DNA of 64,000 nucleotides from [Leptolyngbya] sp. JSC-1 (GCA_000733415.1 KL662191.1:4966162-5030161), one strand, 5' to 3'; positions 23,071 through 33,256 are shown, counted from the stretch's first letter. The notes: generated from the sequence alone by a model not told the origin. A program made the numbers and translations.

Positions 23071-26013
23071 CTAGAAGTGGCCGTCAAGGGCAGCAACACA
23101 GCGTTCGCAGATCAGCGGATGGTCCGGCGATTCACCCACATGGACCGAATAGTTCCAGCAGCGGTCACACTTTTTGCCAGCCGCATCGATGACTCCCAGG
23201 CCGAGAGCATCCGTTTGGGACTGGTATTTTAAGTCAGCTAGGCGAGCAGGCGCATCGAGCAGTTCCACCTGAGAGGTGAGGAAGAGATAGCGCAGTTCGT
23301 CAACGCCATTACTCTTGAGGCTATCGGCTGGATTCATGGTCGCAAGCTGCTGACGCAAATCCAGATCCGCCACATAGAGCAACAGTTGGGCTGCTAGCGA
23401 AGAGCCAATCGCCTTATCAGACCGGGCTTTTTCCAGCACTCGGTTGGCTTCGTCACGCAGTTGCCGGATCTGCTGCCATTTTTCGCTGAGTTCGGGCTGC
23501 TGCCACTGGTCGTCCAGTTTCACCCAACCGGATTCAAACACCGACTGATAAGGGGTTGAGTAGGGCAGATACTGCCAGATATCTTCAGCCAGATGGGAGA
23601 GCACCGGCGCAATCGAGCGAGCCAGGTTTTCGATCGCCACCGCCAACACGGTCTGACAACTGCGGCGGCGGAATGCATCTGGAGCGCTAATATAGAGCCG
23701 GTCTTTGGCAATGTCGAGATAGAAGTTGGACAGATCGACAACACAGAAGTTCTGGATTGTCTGGAAGAAGCGGAAGAACTGATAGGTTTCGAAGGCATCG
23801 GTGGCTTCGGCAAACACCTCGGTCATCCGGTGCAGCATGTAGCGATCCAGTTCGGGCAGTTGCTCATAGGGCACCGCATCTTTGGCCGGATCAAAATCAT
23901 GCAGATTGCCCAGCAGAAAGCGAGCCGTGTTGCGAATCTTACCGCGCACATCGTTGAGCTGCTTCAGGATGTTTAACCCCAGCGGCACATCTTTTGAGTA
24001 GTCCACCGACGACACCCACAGCCGCAGCACATCGGCCCCATAGGCCGGCACATTCTCAGTTTTGTTCTTGATCTTGAGGCCGCCGCCCTGGATGATCACC
24101 ATTGGATCGATCACGTTGCCCAGGGATTTACTCATCTTGTTGCCTTCTTCGTCGAGGGTAAAGCCGTGGGTCAGCACCGCTTTGTAGGGCGCTTGGTTAT
24201 TAACAGCGACGCTAGTGAGCAAGCTGGACTGGAACCAGCCCCGATGCTGATCTGAGCCTTCCAGATACAGGTCAACCGGGTAGTGCAGTTCAGGGCGCTG
24301 TTCGGCCACGGCAGCCCAGGAGGAGCCAGAATCAAACCAGACATCCATCGTGTCGGTGCCTTTGCGGTACTGGCGGCCGTTGTGGCGGTATGGCTCTGGC
24401 AGCAGTTCTTCGATTGGCAGTTCCCACCAGGCATCGGAGCCTTTGGTGGCAAATAGCTTTTCGATGTGGTTGAGAGTGGCTTCGTTCAGCAGCGGTTCGT
24501 TGGTTTCTTCGTCGTAGAACACCGGAATTGGCACGCCCCAACTGCGCTGACGCGAAATGCACCAGTCCGAGCGCTCCGACACCATCGCCGTGATCCGGTT
24601 TTCGCCCTGAGCCGGAATCCACTTTACTTCGGAGATCGCTTTCAAGGCCGCCTCCCGGAAGCCATCCACCGAGGCAAACCACTGTTCGGTGGCGCGGAAC
24701 ATCACCGGCTGTTTGGTACGCCAGTCGTAGGGGTAGCGGTGTTTGTAGGCTTCTTCCTTCAGCAGCACCTTGGCGTCCTGCAGAGCTTTGATTACGGCGG
24801 CATTGCCCGAACTGAGGCGGAATTTGGTTTTGCCCTTTTCGCTGAGTACCTCATCTACGGTTTGCAGCCCCGCAAAGGGACCGGCTTCAGCCGTAAACTT
24901 GCCTTCGTCATCTACTGGCGACAGGACTGGCAACCCATAGCGCTGCCCGACGCCAAAGTCTTCTAAACCGTGACCGGGAGCCGTGTGCACCAAGCCCGTA
25001 CCGGATTCGGTTGTGACATAATCGCCGCCGATCAGGATTTCGCTGGTGCGGTCCATCAAGGGATGGCGGTAGCTAGAGTGCTCTAGCTGCTTGCCCTTTA
25101 GCTCAGCCTGCACAACTAGCTCCACACCCAGCGTCTCGGCCAGCTTTTCCACTAGCTCCTTTGCCACGATTAAGTACTGGAAGGCGGTCGGATGCTCGCC
25201 CTTCAGTTCCACCACAGCGTAGGTCAGCTCTGGGTTAACGGCCACGGCTAGGTTAGCGGGCAGAGTCCAAGGCGTGGTGGTCCAGATGGCGACGCCCAGC
25301 TTGTCGAGATAGGGCTGAAAGGCGGCAGCAGAGTCGGCCAAGCTCACCATCGGAAAGGCGGCATAGACGCTGCGCGAGGTGTGCTCGTCGGGATATTCCA
25401 GTTCGGCTTCGGCCAAGGCAGTGCGCGAGCTAGGACTCCAATACACTGGCTTTAGGCCGCGATAGATATAGCCCTTCAGTGCCATTTGACCAAACACACG
25501 GATCTGGGCGGCCTCATATTCGGGCTGCATCGTCAGATAGGGATGATCCCAATCGCCCCAGATGCCCAGCTTTTTGAAACTGTCCCGTTGCTGCGCCATT
25601 TGTTCGAGTGCCCAGCTTTTAGCGCGACGGCGTAATTCCAGCGGCGTCAAAGCTTGCCGTTCCTCTGGCTTCATGGCTTGCAGCACCTTTAGCTCAATCG
25701 GCAAACCATGACAGTCCCAACCGGGGACATAGCGCACCTTGCGCCCTTGCAGCATCTGATATTTATTGAGAATGTCCTTCAGCACCTTGTTGAGGGTGTG
25801 GCCCATATGAATCGCGCCATTGGCATAGGGCGGCCCATCGTGCAGAATGAAGGGTGCTCCCGGATTTTGCTCGGCTAGCTTTTCGTAGATCTGGTGCTCG
25901 GCCCAAAACTGTTGCAGTTCCGGTTCGCGCTTAATCGCGTTGGCCCGCATATCAAACTTGGTTTGGGGCAGGTTAACGGTATCTTTGTAGCTTCCGGGTT
26001 CTGTTAGCGTCAC
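23071..26013 (-). CDS. ileS: isoleucyl-tRNA synthetase
   Basis: 980 residues, class I synthetase of normal bacterial length. The ATP-binding HMGH (69-72, in PPYANGAIHMGHTLNK) and KMSKS (626-630, GNKMSKSLGN) signatures are present. The editing domain lies between (TTPWTLPANLAVA, GTGLVHTAPGHGLEDF). The C-terminus has a zinc-binding domain with two Cys pairs (CDRCWNYSVHVG and CERC). It charges tRNA-Ile and edits away valine. It ends 306 bp from the YciI-like gene and no other translation gene is linked. No T-box leader was seen. Confidence 0.97.
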   Translation of the reverse strand: MTLTEPGSYKDTVNLPQTKFDMRANAIKREPELQQFWAEHQIYEKLAEQNPGAPFILHDGPPYANGAIHMGHTLNKVLKDILNKYQMLQGRKVRYVPGWDCHGLPIELKVLQAMKPEERQALTPLELRRRAKSWALEQMAQQRDSFKKLGIWGDWDHPYLTMQPEYEAAQIRVFGQMALKGYIYRGLKPVYWSPSSRTALAEAELEYPDEHTSRSVYAAFPMVSLADSAAAFQPYLDKLGVAIWTTTPWTLPANLAVAVNPELTYAVVELKGEHPTAFQYLIVAKELVEKLAETLGVELVVQAELKGKQLEHSSYRHPLMDRTSEILIGGDYVTTESGTGLVHTAPGHGLEDFGVGQRYGLPVLSPVDDEGKFTAEAGPFAGLQTVDEVLSEKGKTKFRLSSGNAAVIKALQDAKVLLKEEAYKHRYPYDWRTKQPVMFRATEQWFASVDGFREAALKAISEVKWIPAQGENRITAMVSERSDWCISRQRSWGVPIPVFYDEETNEPLLNEATLNHIEKLFATKGSDAWWELPIEELLPEPYRHNGRQYRKGTDTMDVWFDSGSSWAAVAEQRPELHYPVDLYLEGSDQHRGWFQSSLLTSVAVNNQAPYKAVLTHGFTLDEEGNKMSKSLGNVIDPMVIIQGGGLKIKNKTENVPAYGADVLRLWVSSVDYSKDVPLGLNILKQLNDVRGKIRNTARFLLGNLHDFDPAKDAVPYEQLPELDRYMLHRMTEVFAEATDAFETYQFFRFFQTIQNFCVVDLSNFYLDIAKDRLYISAPDAFRRRSCQTVLAVAIENLARSIAPVLSHLAEDIWQYLPYSTPYQSVFESGWVKLDDQWQQPELSEKWQQIRQLRDEANRVLEKARSDKAIGSSLAAQLLLYVADLDLRQQLATMNPADSLKSNGVDELRYLFLTSQVELLDAPARLADLKYQSQTDALGLGVIDAAGKKCDRCWNYSVHVGESPDHPLICERCVAALDGHF

Positions 26014-26259
26014 GGGTGGGATCTGGAGTTAGTAATGAAACGACAAGGGACATTTAAGAATTCTATCGAACCATTGCTGATTGCGGCCAAATCTCGGCGC
26101 ATTCTTCTCCTGAAATGCTGTGAGAACACTGTAGATCAAGGGGTAATGGGATAAATATTAATTGCAAAGTTGCTCAATTCATCTGGACAGCTTTGTTTAA
26201 ATACTCAAAGTTTAGTACTCAAAGTTTAGCTTCTCAAATTTTCTAAGCCATTGTTTTGC

Positions 26260-27852
26260 ATGTCCGCTTTTCACTTGCCTCGCCAATTCCGCCTCCAGTC
26301 CTTGCCTCCTGAATTCGCCTACGCTGCTGCCAAAAATTTGCTGGGGCAGCCTAGTGGTCGGGGTTTTGGTGAAGGGTTTGCTCAAGCTTCTGGTCTGTCT
26401 AAGCCGCGGTATGCCCATAGTTCTGCTGCCAGCTCTGCTGTCAACGCTGCTGCGACTAACCGCAGCCAACCCGCCAAGCGCCGCCGGACCAATTCATCCG
26501 CACCGTTTCTGAAGCCGCAGGGCCAGGTGCGCGGCATACTCAGCTCTACCGACTCCATCGATCCATACTTTCAGGGCACCTACTACGTCGATGATTACCG
26601 CCTCAGAGGATTAACGGCGGGTCAGCAAATTGAAGTTCGCCTCAACTCCCGCCAATTTGATCCCTACCTTCAGTTGGTGAATGGCCGCACCAAGCAGCCC
26701 ATCCTCTATGGCTCTGATCTGGGTGGCACCAATACCAATGCCCGAGTAGTATTCACGGTGCAGCCCCAGACCCAGTATCTAGTGCGGGTCAGCAGCGACC
26801 AACGGCGGCAAATCGGATCGTATCTGGTCAAAAGCCGCGTCCTCAAGCCAATTGCCAGCGACTTCAACCTGTTCTATGGCTATGGTCTAGTCGATGCTGC
26901 TGCTGCCATCAATCGGGTCACTGGGCAAACCCTATTTAAACCGGCGGCAGATGTTCCTGTTTTAGGCGGCAACCAATGGGGGTTGGATTTGATTAGAGCG
27001 CCAGAAGTATGGTCCCAGGGCTTTACAGGCCAAGGCGTGACGGTGGCCGTTCTGGATGAAGGGATTGATCTCAACCATCCCGATCTGAGTCGAAATCTGT
27101 GGCGCAACAGCGATGAAATTCCTGGTAACGGCATTGATGACGACCGCAATGGTTTTATCGATGATGTGCATGGATGGAACTTTATTGATCAAAATCCTAA
27201 CCTGAACGACACTGAGGGCCACGGCACCCAGGTGGCTGGAATTATTGCCGCCGCCAACGATGGTATCGGGATCACTGGAGTTGCTCATAACGCTAAGATC
27301 ATGCCGATAAAGGTGATTCAAGGCGAAACGCCGCTGGCGCAATTTGACGCGAATGTGGCTGCCGGAATTGATTATGCAGCGAACAATGGAGCACAGGTGA
27401 TTAATATTAGTTTGGGTAGCAGTTCGAGCGATCCGCCCCTGCCTAAAGTCGAGGCAGCGCTGCGACGAGCCAGACAGGCTGGTGTCGTAGTCGTGTTTTC
27501 TGCCGGCAATGATCGGCAGCTTTTGAGTGCATTAGAACCGGATCGGCCCGCCCTCTATGCCTCAGCAGGTTTAGGAATCGCCGTGGGTGGCGTGGATAAC
27601 AAACGCAACTTCTACATTGATTCCAATCCGGCTGGGTTGAAGCGGCTTAATTATGTGGTTGCGCCGGCGGTTGATGTCTACTCTACGACGCTGGGCAGCA
27701 GTTACGACCTGCTGGAGGGCACCTCGTTCGCCGCTCCGTTTGTGGCGGGTGTGGCGACCCTATTGTTGAGCGCCAAGCCAGACTTGACTCCGGCTGAGGT
27801 AGAAGCCGCCATTCTCTCTAGCGCTAGTCAGCAGATTCAGCTTGCACTTTAA
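26260..27852 (+). CDS. subtilisin-family (S8) serine protease with N-terminal PPC-like domain
   Basis: 530 residues from ATG 26260 (a TTG nine bases earlier is less likely). The triad is complete: Asp266 in VAVLDEGIDLNHPDL, His321 in GHGTQVAGIIAA and Ser489 in EGTSFAAPFVAGVATLL, with oxyanion Asn in VVFSAGNDRQ. Before it, about residues 85-200 look like a pre-peptidase C-terminal (PPC) domain (VRGILSSTDSIDPYFQGTYYVDDYRL ... YLVRVSSDQ, here cut short), unusual at the N-terminal side. No standard signal peptide is visible. It is probably an extracellular protease. A second S8-type gene follows 275 bp downstream in the same direction. Confidence 0.88.
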   Translation: MSAFHLPRQFRLQSLPPEFAYAAAKNLLGQPSGRGFGEGFAQASGLSKPRYAHSSAASSAVNAAATNRSQPAKRRRTNSSAPFLKPQGQVRGILSSTDSIDPYFQGTYYVDDYRLRGLTAGQQIEVRLNSRQFDPYLQLVNGRTKQPILYGSDLGGTNTNARVVFTVQPQTQYLVRVSSDQRRQIGSYLVKSRVLKPIASDFNLFYGYGLVDAAAAINRVTGQTLFKPAADVPVLGGNQWGLDLIRAPEVWSQGFTGQGVTVAVLDEGIDLNHPDLSRNLWRNSDEIPGNGIDDDRNGFIDDVHGWNFIDQNPNLNDTEGHGTQVAGIIAAANDGIGITGVAHNAKIMPIKVIQGETPLAQFDANVAAGIDYAANNGAQVINISLGSSSSDPPLPKVEAALRRARQAGVVVVFSAGNDRQLLSALEPDRPALYASAGLGIAVGGVDNKRNFYIDSNPAGLKRLNYVVAPAVDVYSTTLGSSYDLLEGTSFAAPFVAGVATLLLSAKPDLTPAEVEAAILSSASQQIQLAL

Positions 27853-28127
27853 TAGCCATTGTGACCATTCAATGACCTACCGAGATGTTGGGAAAGTGTC
27901 AAGTTAGCTAGAAACAGAAATGAATAAAAGTAGGGCAACATCCCAATCAAATTTTATCTGGGCTGCATCACTCCTACGCTGACACAAACTCTCTACAGCA
28001 TGGCTCCCCATCAGATGCCGTAACTGTATGCACAGATTCAGGTTTGCATACCCGCAAGTTACAAATCGGTATAACTGTGCAAGCTCTGCTGCCAAAACTT
28101 AGAATTTAGAACTTAAAACTCCTCCAC

Positions 28128-30065
28128 ATGGTAGGCAAATTTACAACTCAAGGCGATCGGGTTATGCGTGCTCAGGTGGCACGGCGCAATTTTCATCTGG
28201 ATGGACGCGGCATCAAGATCGGCGTGATCTCAGATAGCTTTAACGCATTTAGAAAAGCAAGTCGCGATGTTGCCAAGGGTGAGTTGCCAGGACGGCAAAA
28301 CCCCTTGGGCTACAGCAAATCAGTACGAGTCTTGAAGGATTTGCGCCGAGGCAGCGATGAAGGACGGGCGATGCTGCAAATAATTACCGACATTGCACCA
28401 GGAGCTGAACTGCTATTTCATACCGCCTACCAGTCAAGGAATGCTATTACTGAAAAGAGTTTTGCCCGTGCCGTAAAAGCGCTTGCCAGGGCTGGAGCAA
28501 ACGTTATCGTAGATGATGTGGGAATACCAACTGCATTCTTTCAAGATGGATTGTTGGCCCAAACGGTGACTAAAGTGGTAGATCGAGGCGTGGCCTATTT
28601 CTCAGCAGTGGGAAACGATAGTAATCGCTCTTACGAAAGTAGCTTCCGCCCCAGTGCTACCTTTACACTAAACGGCATCACCTATGAAGCGCATGACTTT
28701 GATCCAGGCGAGGGGGTTGATCTATTTCAGGATATCAACTTTGGTTTTGGTGGAGCCATCCAACCCCTATTGAGCTGGGATCAGCCGGTCGGCCAAATCA
28801 GCAGCGATTTGGCTTTGTTTTTGGTCTCTACGCCTCAATTGCCTACCACCGATGCAAACCTACTGGCGGCCTCTACAAATCTATTTTCTAATGGCATTGA
28901 ACAGCCACTTGAACAGCTTTTTTATCAGCCCGATACATCAAAGACAGCTTATCTGGTAATTGCCAGAAAAGCCGATGTTAGAAATACCAGTACTCACGTT
29001 AAATGGATCAGTACGGCGAACGATCTTGATCGAGATATAGGTTACGAGTATGTTAGTAAAACCAATAACGCAGCAGAACGATCGACCATCTATGGTCAAC
29101 CGAATGCCAAAGGAGCGGTTGCAGTGGGTGCTGTGGTCCTGAGTAAAACGCCTGTGTTTGGGGTCAATCCACCCGTGCTGGAAGAATTCTCTAGCCGGGG
29201 CGGCACACCCATTTTGTTTGATCCCCAGGGCAATCGTCTCCCTACCCCCGAAATTCGCCTGAAGCCAGAGATAGTTGCGCCTAGCGGGGTTGCTACTAGC
29301 TTGAGGATTTTCAATCCTTTCTCTGGCACCTCAGCCGCGGCCCCCCATGCAGCAGCCGTCGCAGCATTACTATGGCAGCGAGCCGGTGGACCCAAACGGT
29401 TATCGCCTGCCCAACTCACTCAAATCATGCAGCGCACTGCTATTCCCCTCGACCCAACCGGCAACTTCCGCAGCGGGGCTGGTTTAGTGCAGGCTGATGC
29501 CGCCGTTTTAGCATCCTACCAACGGCACCTGAGCGGAACCAAGGGGAAGAACCGCTTACGAGGACATGCGGGAGCCGATAACCTGTTTGGACTGGGCGGC
29601 AGCGATCGGCTCAGTGGGGCAGGCGGATTTGATGCGCTGTTTGGTGGCCCTAAACCTGATCACCTGTATGGCAATGCCGGCAACGATTACTTGCTCGGCG
29701 GACGAGGTAATGACCGACTGGTCGGTGGACGAGGTGACGATACGCTGCTAGGCAATCAAGGTCGCGATCAGCTCTGGGGCGGTGATGGGGATGATCTGCT
29801 AGCCGGGGGAGCAGCTGCAAATTACTTAACGGGTGGCAAGGGCAAAAATACATTCGTGCTGTCAACCGATGGTACTGCAATTATTCGTGACTTTAAAGCG
29901 GGCGATCGGCTGGCGCTGGCGGATCAGTTGCGCTTCGGCCAGTTGCAGTTTTCTTCGCAAGGTCAAGATCTGCTGATTCAATGGCGAGGCCGTTCCCTTG
30001 CCCGATTGATGGGTGTCGAAGATGTGTCTGCCTCTGATTTTGTGGCAATCGCGATTCGCGACTGA
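28128..30065 (+). CDS. S8-type subtilisin-like protein with RTX tail, catalytic His replaced
   Basis: 645 residues. The N-terminal 460 residues follow the S8 fold: Asp36 in IKIGVISDSFNA, oxyanion Asn163 in FSAVGNDSN and Ser402 in FSGTSAAAPHAAAVAALL. At the place of the usual HGT motif is RRGSDEGRAMLQII, so no catalytic His is visible and Glu78 lies at that position. Residues 490-570 are RTX nonapeptides (GNAGNDYLLGGRGNDRLVGG and so on) and the tail ends VEDVSASDFVAIAIRD, much like the end of the phosphatase at 1240-4359. Type I secretion is expected. It may be an unusual protease or an inactive binding protein. Confidence 0.8.
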   Translation: MVGKFTTQGDRVMRAQVARRNFHLDGRGIKIGVISDSFNAFRKASRDVAKGELPGRQNPLGYSKSVRVLKDLRRGSDEGRAMLQIITDIAPGAELLFHTAYQSRNAITEKSFARAVKALARAGANVIVDDVGIPTAFFQDGLLAQTVTKVVDRGVAYFSAVGNDSNRSYESSFRPSATFTLNGITYEAHDFDPGEGVDLFQDINFGFGGAIQPLLSWDQPVGQISSDLALFLVSTPQLPTTDANLLAASTNLFSNGIEQPLEQLFYQPDTSKTAYLVIARKADVRNTSTHVKWISTANDLDRDIGYEYVSKTNNAAERSTIYGQPNAKGAVAVGAVVLSKTPVFGVNPPVLEEFSSRGGTPILFDPQGNRLPTPEIRLKPEIVAPSGVATSLRIFNPFSGTSAAAPHAAAVAALLWQRAGGPKRLSPAQLTQIMQRTAIPLDPTGNFRSGAGLVQADAAVLASYQRHLSGTKGKNRLRGHAGADNLFGLGGSDRLSGAGGFDALFGGPKPDHLYGNAGNDYLLGGRGNDRLVGGRGDDTLLGNQGRDQLWGGDGDDLLAGGAAANYLTGGKGKNTFVLSTDGTAIIRDFKAGDRLALADQLRFGQLQFSSQGQDLLIQWRGRSLARLMGVEDVSASDFVAIAIRD

Positions 30066-30115
30066 GATGAAAATAGAGCATCAGCCCTGCAGCAGGCTGA
30101 AGAAAATCGATAGTA

Positions 30116-31009
30116 TTAACCGTCACTTTTGTAGTTCCCTCTCAACCAATCCAGAAGCAACGCCACCGATTGCGATTGGCGTTCTTTTTTGCGGTAAGCG
30201 AGCCAGATCTGGTTCGTTACAGCGGTGGTCGGTTTCAGAATCAGGGCTAGTCGCTCATCGGCGACCCAGTCTTGACAAAGATAATCTGGCAATACGCTAT
30301 ATCCCAGTCCTTGAGCGATGGCTTCTCGGATACTGCGTAAATCTGGAATCACCAGTTGAGGATTGACACCTAACCGCCTTCCAAAAACGACGCGCCAAAA
30401 TCGACGAATAATTGGTAAATCTTCGCTGTAGGCAATCCAGGGTTGGGGTTTAAGCCACTGTTCGAGCCTTGTCAAATTAGTGGGCCTCTGCGATCGGGGA
30501 ATTTTGACATTTGGTGGACCAACCAACCAAAAGTTTTCTTCAAACAGCAACTGATAGTCCAGTTCCGGTTTAGCTATTTTTTGAGTTGCGATTGCACAAT
30601 CGATCTGGTTCTGCAACAGTTGTTCGATCAGCTCCTGAACCAAGCCAAATTGCACCTTTAACAGCGATTTCTCAGCTTTCGGTAAACGTTGCAAAACATA
30701 TTCGCCAAAAAAATCGGTTGGTGCGCCTAGGCGAATTAGCAGAGGAGCATCGGCTAAACCAGTTTTGGTCGGAATTGATTCTAGCGTTTCGATTGCGGCC
30801 ACAACTTGGTTATAGAGACGCTTTCCCGCTTCCGTGGGCTGCATCCGACGCGGCATCCGCTGGAACAGCCCAACTCCCAAAGTGGACTCCAGCGCAGCAA
30901 TATGCTGGCTGACGGCAGGCTGGGTGAGATGCAAGACTTCGGCTGCGCCCGATACCGTTCCAACTCGATAGACCTCAACAAAGCTGCGGTACCATTCCAA
31001 ACTAACCAT
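30116..31009 (-). CDS. LysR-family transcriptional regulator
   Basis: 297 residues. The winged helix-turn-helix is at 1-60 (EWYRSFVEVYRVGTVSGAAE, LTQPAVSQHIAALESTLGVGLFQR) and the two-lobed inducer-binding domain fills the rest (PLLIRLGAPTDFFGEYVLQ ... IREAIAQGLGYSVLPDYL). It diverges from the DJ-1/PfpI gene with 134 bp between start codons, the usual layout for a LysR regulator and its target. The spacer holds a GAATATTC palindrome (31031-31038), a candidate core site. The ligand is unknown; oxidative or carbonyl stress would suit the target. It ends near a small hairpin (30081-30100) between convergent genes. Confidence 0.92.
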   Translation of the reverse strand: MVSLEWYRSFVEVYRVGTVSGAAEVLHLTQPAVSQHIAALESTLGVGLFQRMPRRMQPTEAGKRLYNQVVAAIETLESIPTKTGLADAPLLIRLGAPTDFFGEYVLQRLPKAEKSLLKVQFGLVQELIEQLLQNQIDCAIATQKIAKPELDYQLLFEENFWLVGPPNVKIPRSQRPTNLTRLEQWLKPQPWIAYSEDLPIIRRFWRVVFGRRLGVNPQLVIPDLRSIREAIAQGLGYSVLPDYLCQDWVADERLALILKPTTAVTNQIWLAYRKKERQSQSVALLLDWLRGNYKSDG

Positions 31010-31143
31010 AAATTAAATTATGGGAATTGCGAATATTCATTATTTGTATTTTAGATAAGCACCTTCTAGGATGAAATAGGCAGGCACAAAACGCAACGCA
31101 AAGTTGCTTACCAATTGTCCTGATTGATTTGGAGTTCATTACT

Positions 31144-31824
31144 ATGTCTCAGAAGATCCTGATCGTTTTGACAAGCCATGACACCTTGGGGAATACAGGC
31201 AAAGAAACCGGGTTTTACCTACCCGAAGTGAGCCACCCAGTTGATGTATTCGAGCGGGCTGGTTTAACCGTGGAATATGTCAGTCCCAAGGGAGGAAAAG
31301 CACCGATGACTGGCATCGATCGCACCGATCCGCTAAACGCCGAATTTCTCGATAATCCCCAAAAGATGGCACAAGTCGAAAATACCTTGCATCCAACTCA
31401 AGTGAATCCGTCTGAGTATGCAGCGATTTTCTATGCTGGCGGACACGGTACCATGTGGGATTTTCCTGATAATCAGGAGCTAGCTAGCATCGCGGCCCGC
31501 ATCTACGCGCAGGGTGGGATTGTGGGGGCTGTTTGTCATGGCCCTGCTGCATTGGTTAACGTTCAGCTTGCCAATCAAGACTATCTGGTGGCTGGAAAGG
31601 TCGTCGCCGGCTTTACCAATGAGGAGGAAATAGAAGTGGGTCTGGCGGAGGTGGTGCCGTTTTTGTTGGAGGATAAGCTGAAGGAACGTGGAGCAGATAT
31701 TGAAAAAGCGCCGAATTTTCAGGCCAAAATAGTGGTGAGCGATCGCTTGGTGACTGGTCAAAATCCCGCATCCGCAGCAGGTGTGGCCGAGCAAATGGTT
31801 AGATTGTTAGTAAAAACGCAGTAA
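31144..31824 (+). CDS. DJ-1/PfpI-family protein, Hsp31-like glyoxalase III or chaperone
   Basis: 226 residues from ATG 31144. The nucleophile elbow is AVCHGPAALV with the catalytic Cys, and GGHGTMWDFPDN carries the preceding glutamate/His region. The family start (ILIVLTSHDTLGNTGKETGFYLPEVSHP) is typical of the cyanobacterial and yeast Hsp31 branch, which detoxifies methylglyoxal without glutathione. A short run of residues upstream of ATG 31144 is open but begins with an uncertain start. It diverges from a LysR gene that probably controls it. Confidence 0.88.
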   Translation: MSQKILIVLTSHDTLGNTGKETGFYLPEVSHPVDVFERAGLTVEYVSPKGGKAPMTGIDRTDPLNAEFLDNPQKMAQVENTLHPTQVNPSEYAAIFYAGGHGTMWDFPDNQELASIAARIYAQGGIVGAVCHGPAALVNVQLANQDYLVAGKVVAGFTNEEEIEVGLAEVVPFLLEDKLKERGADIEKAPNFQAKIVVSDRLVTGQNPASAAGVAEQMVRLLVKTQ

Positions 31825-31852
31825 AAGCCCTATCTTCCGCTGGCAAAGACAT

Positions 31853-33256
31853 CTAGTTGTTGCGTGGAAAGGCATATAACCGTCCACCTGCAATCAGATA
31901 AACCGTTCCATTCGCAGCAATTGTCGGTGAAGAAATGCCGCCACCTTCAACCTGATAAGTATTCACTCGCTCTAGGGTTGGGCTAAAGGTGCCCAGTCCT
32001 CTGGCATCGCTCACGTACAGATAATTGAAAGACATGGCAGGCGCGGCCATACTCTCTGCCCCCAGGTATGTTTCTTTCCAGATACTGCCGTTATTATCGA
32101 TTGCTAAAAATCGGCCCCGTTGGCTGACGGTGTACATTTGTCTCACAAAGGCAGCTGGTGATGCGGCAATTGGACTATCTACTCTGGGCCACGGTCTGGC
32201 TACCTCATTACCAGTTGCCGGATCGTACACCTTGAAGAAGCCATTGCTGTAACCTACGGCCAGTAACCCGTTCAGTAATACTGAGGGTGCAGATGCATTT
32301 CTGGGTTCCCTATCCGTTTTTCGCCAGATTTCTTGCAGACAGGAACCACTGCGACGATAGGCGACTAGATTCTGCTCGTTATCATCCACAATAACTAAAG
32401 GCTGATTGGCATGGGGAGGACGATCCAGGATAGCAACTGGGGGGTGGGGCCAGCCTACATTTTTCGGCAAAGGGACGGGCGGCAGTCCAGAGACATCAAA
32501 CTCAATGCAGGATAGACGCACACAATCCCAAATCTTGCCCAGGACGTCAGCAAAAAATCCCCTGATATCGGGTCCAACACCAATTACTGCATTCGAGCGC
32601 TCAGAGGAGCTGAGATAGTAGCGCCCAACTCCAGTGCCTGACTGGTCAACCACAGCGACATAGCGGTTGGCTTGATTTGAGTAGGTATAAAGAACTGGAA
32701 CAAAAACGTAGAGGGTTTGACCGTCGCTCCATGTCTTGGGAGCTGCACTGGTGAAACCGCCTTGACCGTTGATTTCCGGGAAAGTATGAGTCCAGCGGAG
32801 ATTACCACTCGCATCGTAGCTGTGTAAGTAACTTTGCAGCACTCGGCGTTCAATACCACCTCTGCCACCTCGATGATCTCGAACGATGGCCGCAAAGGTT
32901 CCAATTACATAGAGGTTCCCATCCTGGCCTACGGAGGGAGAGGCCATGATCCGTTCCCCTCGCCGGGGCAGGGTGCGCCTCCAGCGGAGAGTGCCATTGG
33001 AATTGAACGCTGATAATTCGCCATTCATATTGCCGATATACACAGTTCCATCCGTACCCACCACCGGAGAGGCGTGGAGTACAGGACCAACTTCGATTGA
33101 CCAAGCTGGTTGACGCGCTGGAGAGGTGCGGAGGGCAACAAAGCCTGAGTTGGCCCCATCGGCATGAAATTGTGGCCACGCATAAGCAGCAGGTGTCGCG
33201 CCGATCAAGGCGGCCACAATGCAGAATGCGCTTAGTTGCTTGACTAGATTTTTCAT
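31853..33256 (-). CDS. secreted PQQ-type beta-propeller protein
   Basis: 467 residues from ATG 33256. The signal peptide is MKNLVKQLSAFCIVAALIGATPAAYA. The mature part starts WPQFHADGANSGF and has repeats of the PQQ/pyrrolo-quinoline quinone-like fold (HASPVVGTDGTVYIGNMNGELSAFNSNGTLRWR, IAASPAAFVRQMYTVSQRGRFLAID, GISSPTIAANGTVYLIAGGRLYAF). It has no dehydrogenase active site, so it is a binding or scaffolding propeller, periplasmic or surface-exposed. The frame extends upstream to 33331 but the added part lacks a signal sequence. A small repeat-rich open frame lies just upstream in the same direction. Confidence 0.82.
   Translation of the reverse strand: MKNLVKQLSAFCIVAALIGATPAAYAWPQFHADGANSGFVALRTSPARQPAWSIEVGPVLHASPVVGTDGTVYIGNMNGELSAFNSNGTLRWRRTLPRRGERIMASPSVGQDGNLYVIGTFAAIVRDHRGGRGGIERRVLQSYLHSYDASGNLRWTHTFPEINGQGGFTSAAPKTWSDGQTLYVFVPVLYTYSNQANRYVAVVDQSGTGVGRYYLSSSERSNAVIGVGPDIRGFFADVLGKIWDCVRLSCIEFDVSGLPPVPLPKNVGWPHPPVAILDRPPHANQPLVIVDDNEQNLVAYRRSGSCLQEIWRKTDREPRNASAPSVLLNGLLAVGYSNGFFKVYDPATGNEVARPWPRVDSPIAASPAAFVRQMYTVSQRGRFLAIDNNGSIWKETYLGAESMAAPAMSFNYLYVSDARGLGTFSPTLERVNTYQVEGGGISSPTIAANGTVYLIAGGRLYAFPRNN

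Noticed and set aside
27904..28095. 63-codon minus-strand frame between the two subtilase genes
   Set aside because: No signature, low complexity around STRR-like sequence, no start signal.
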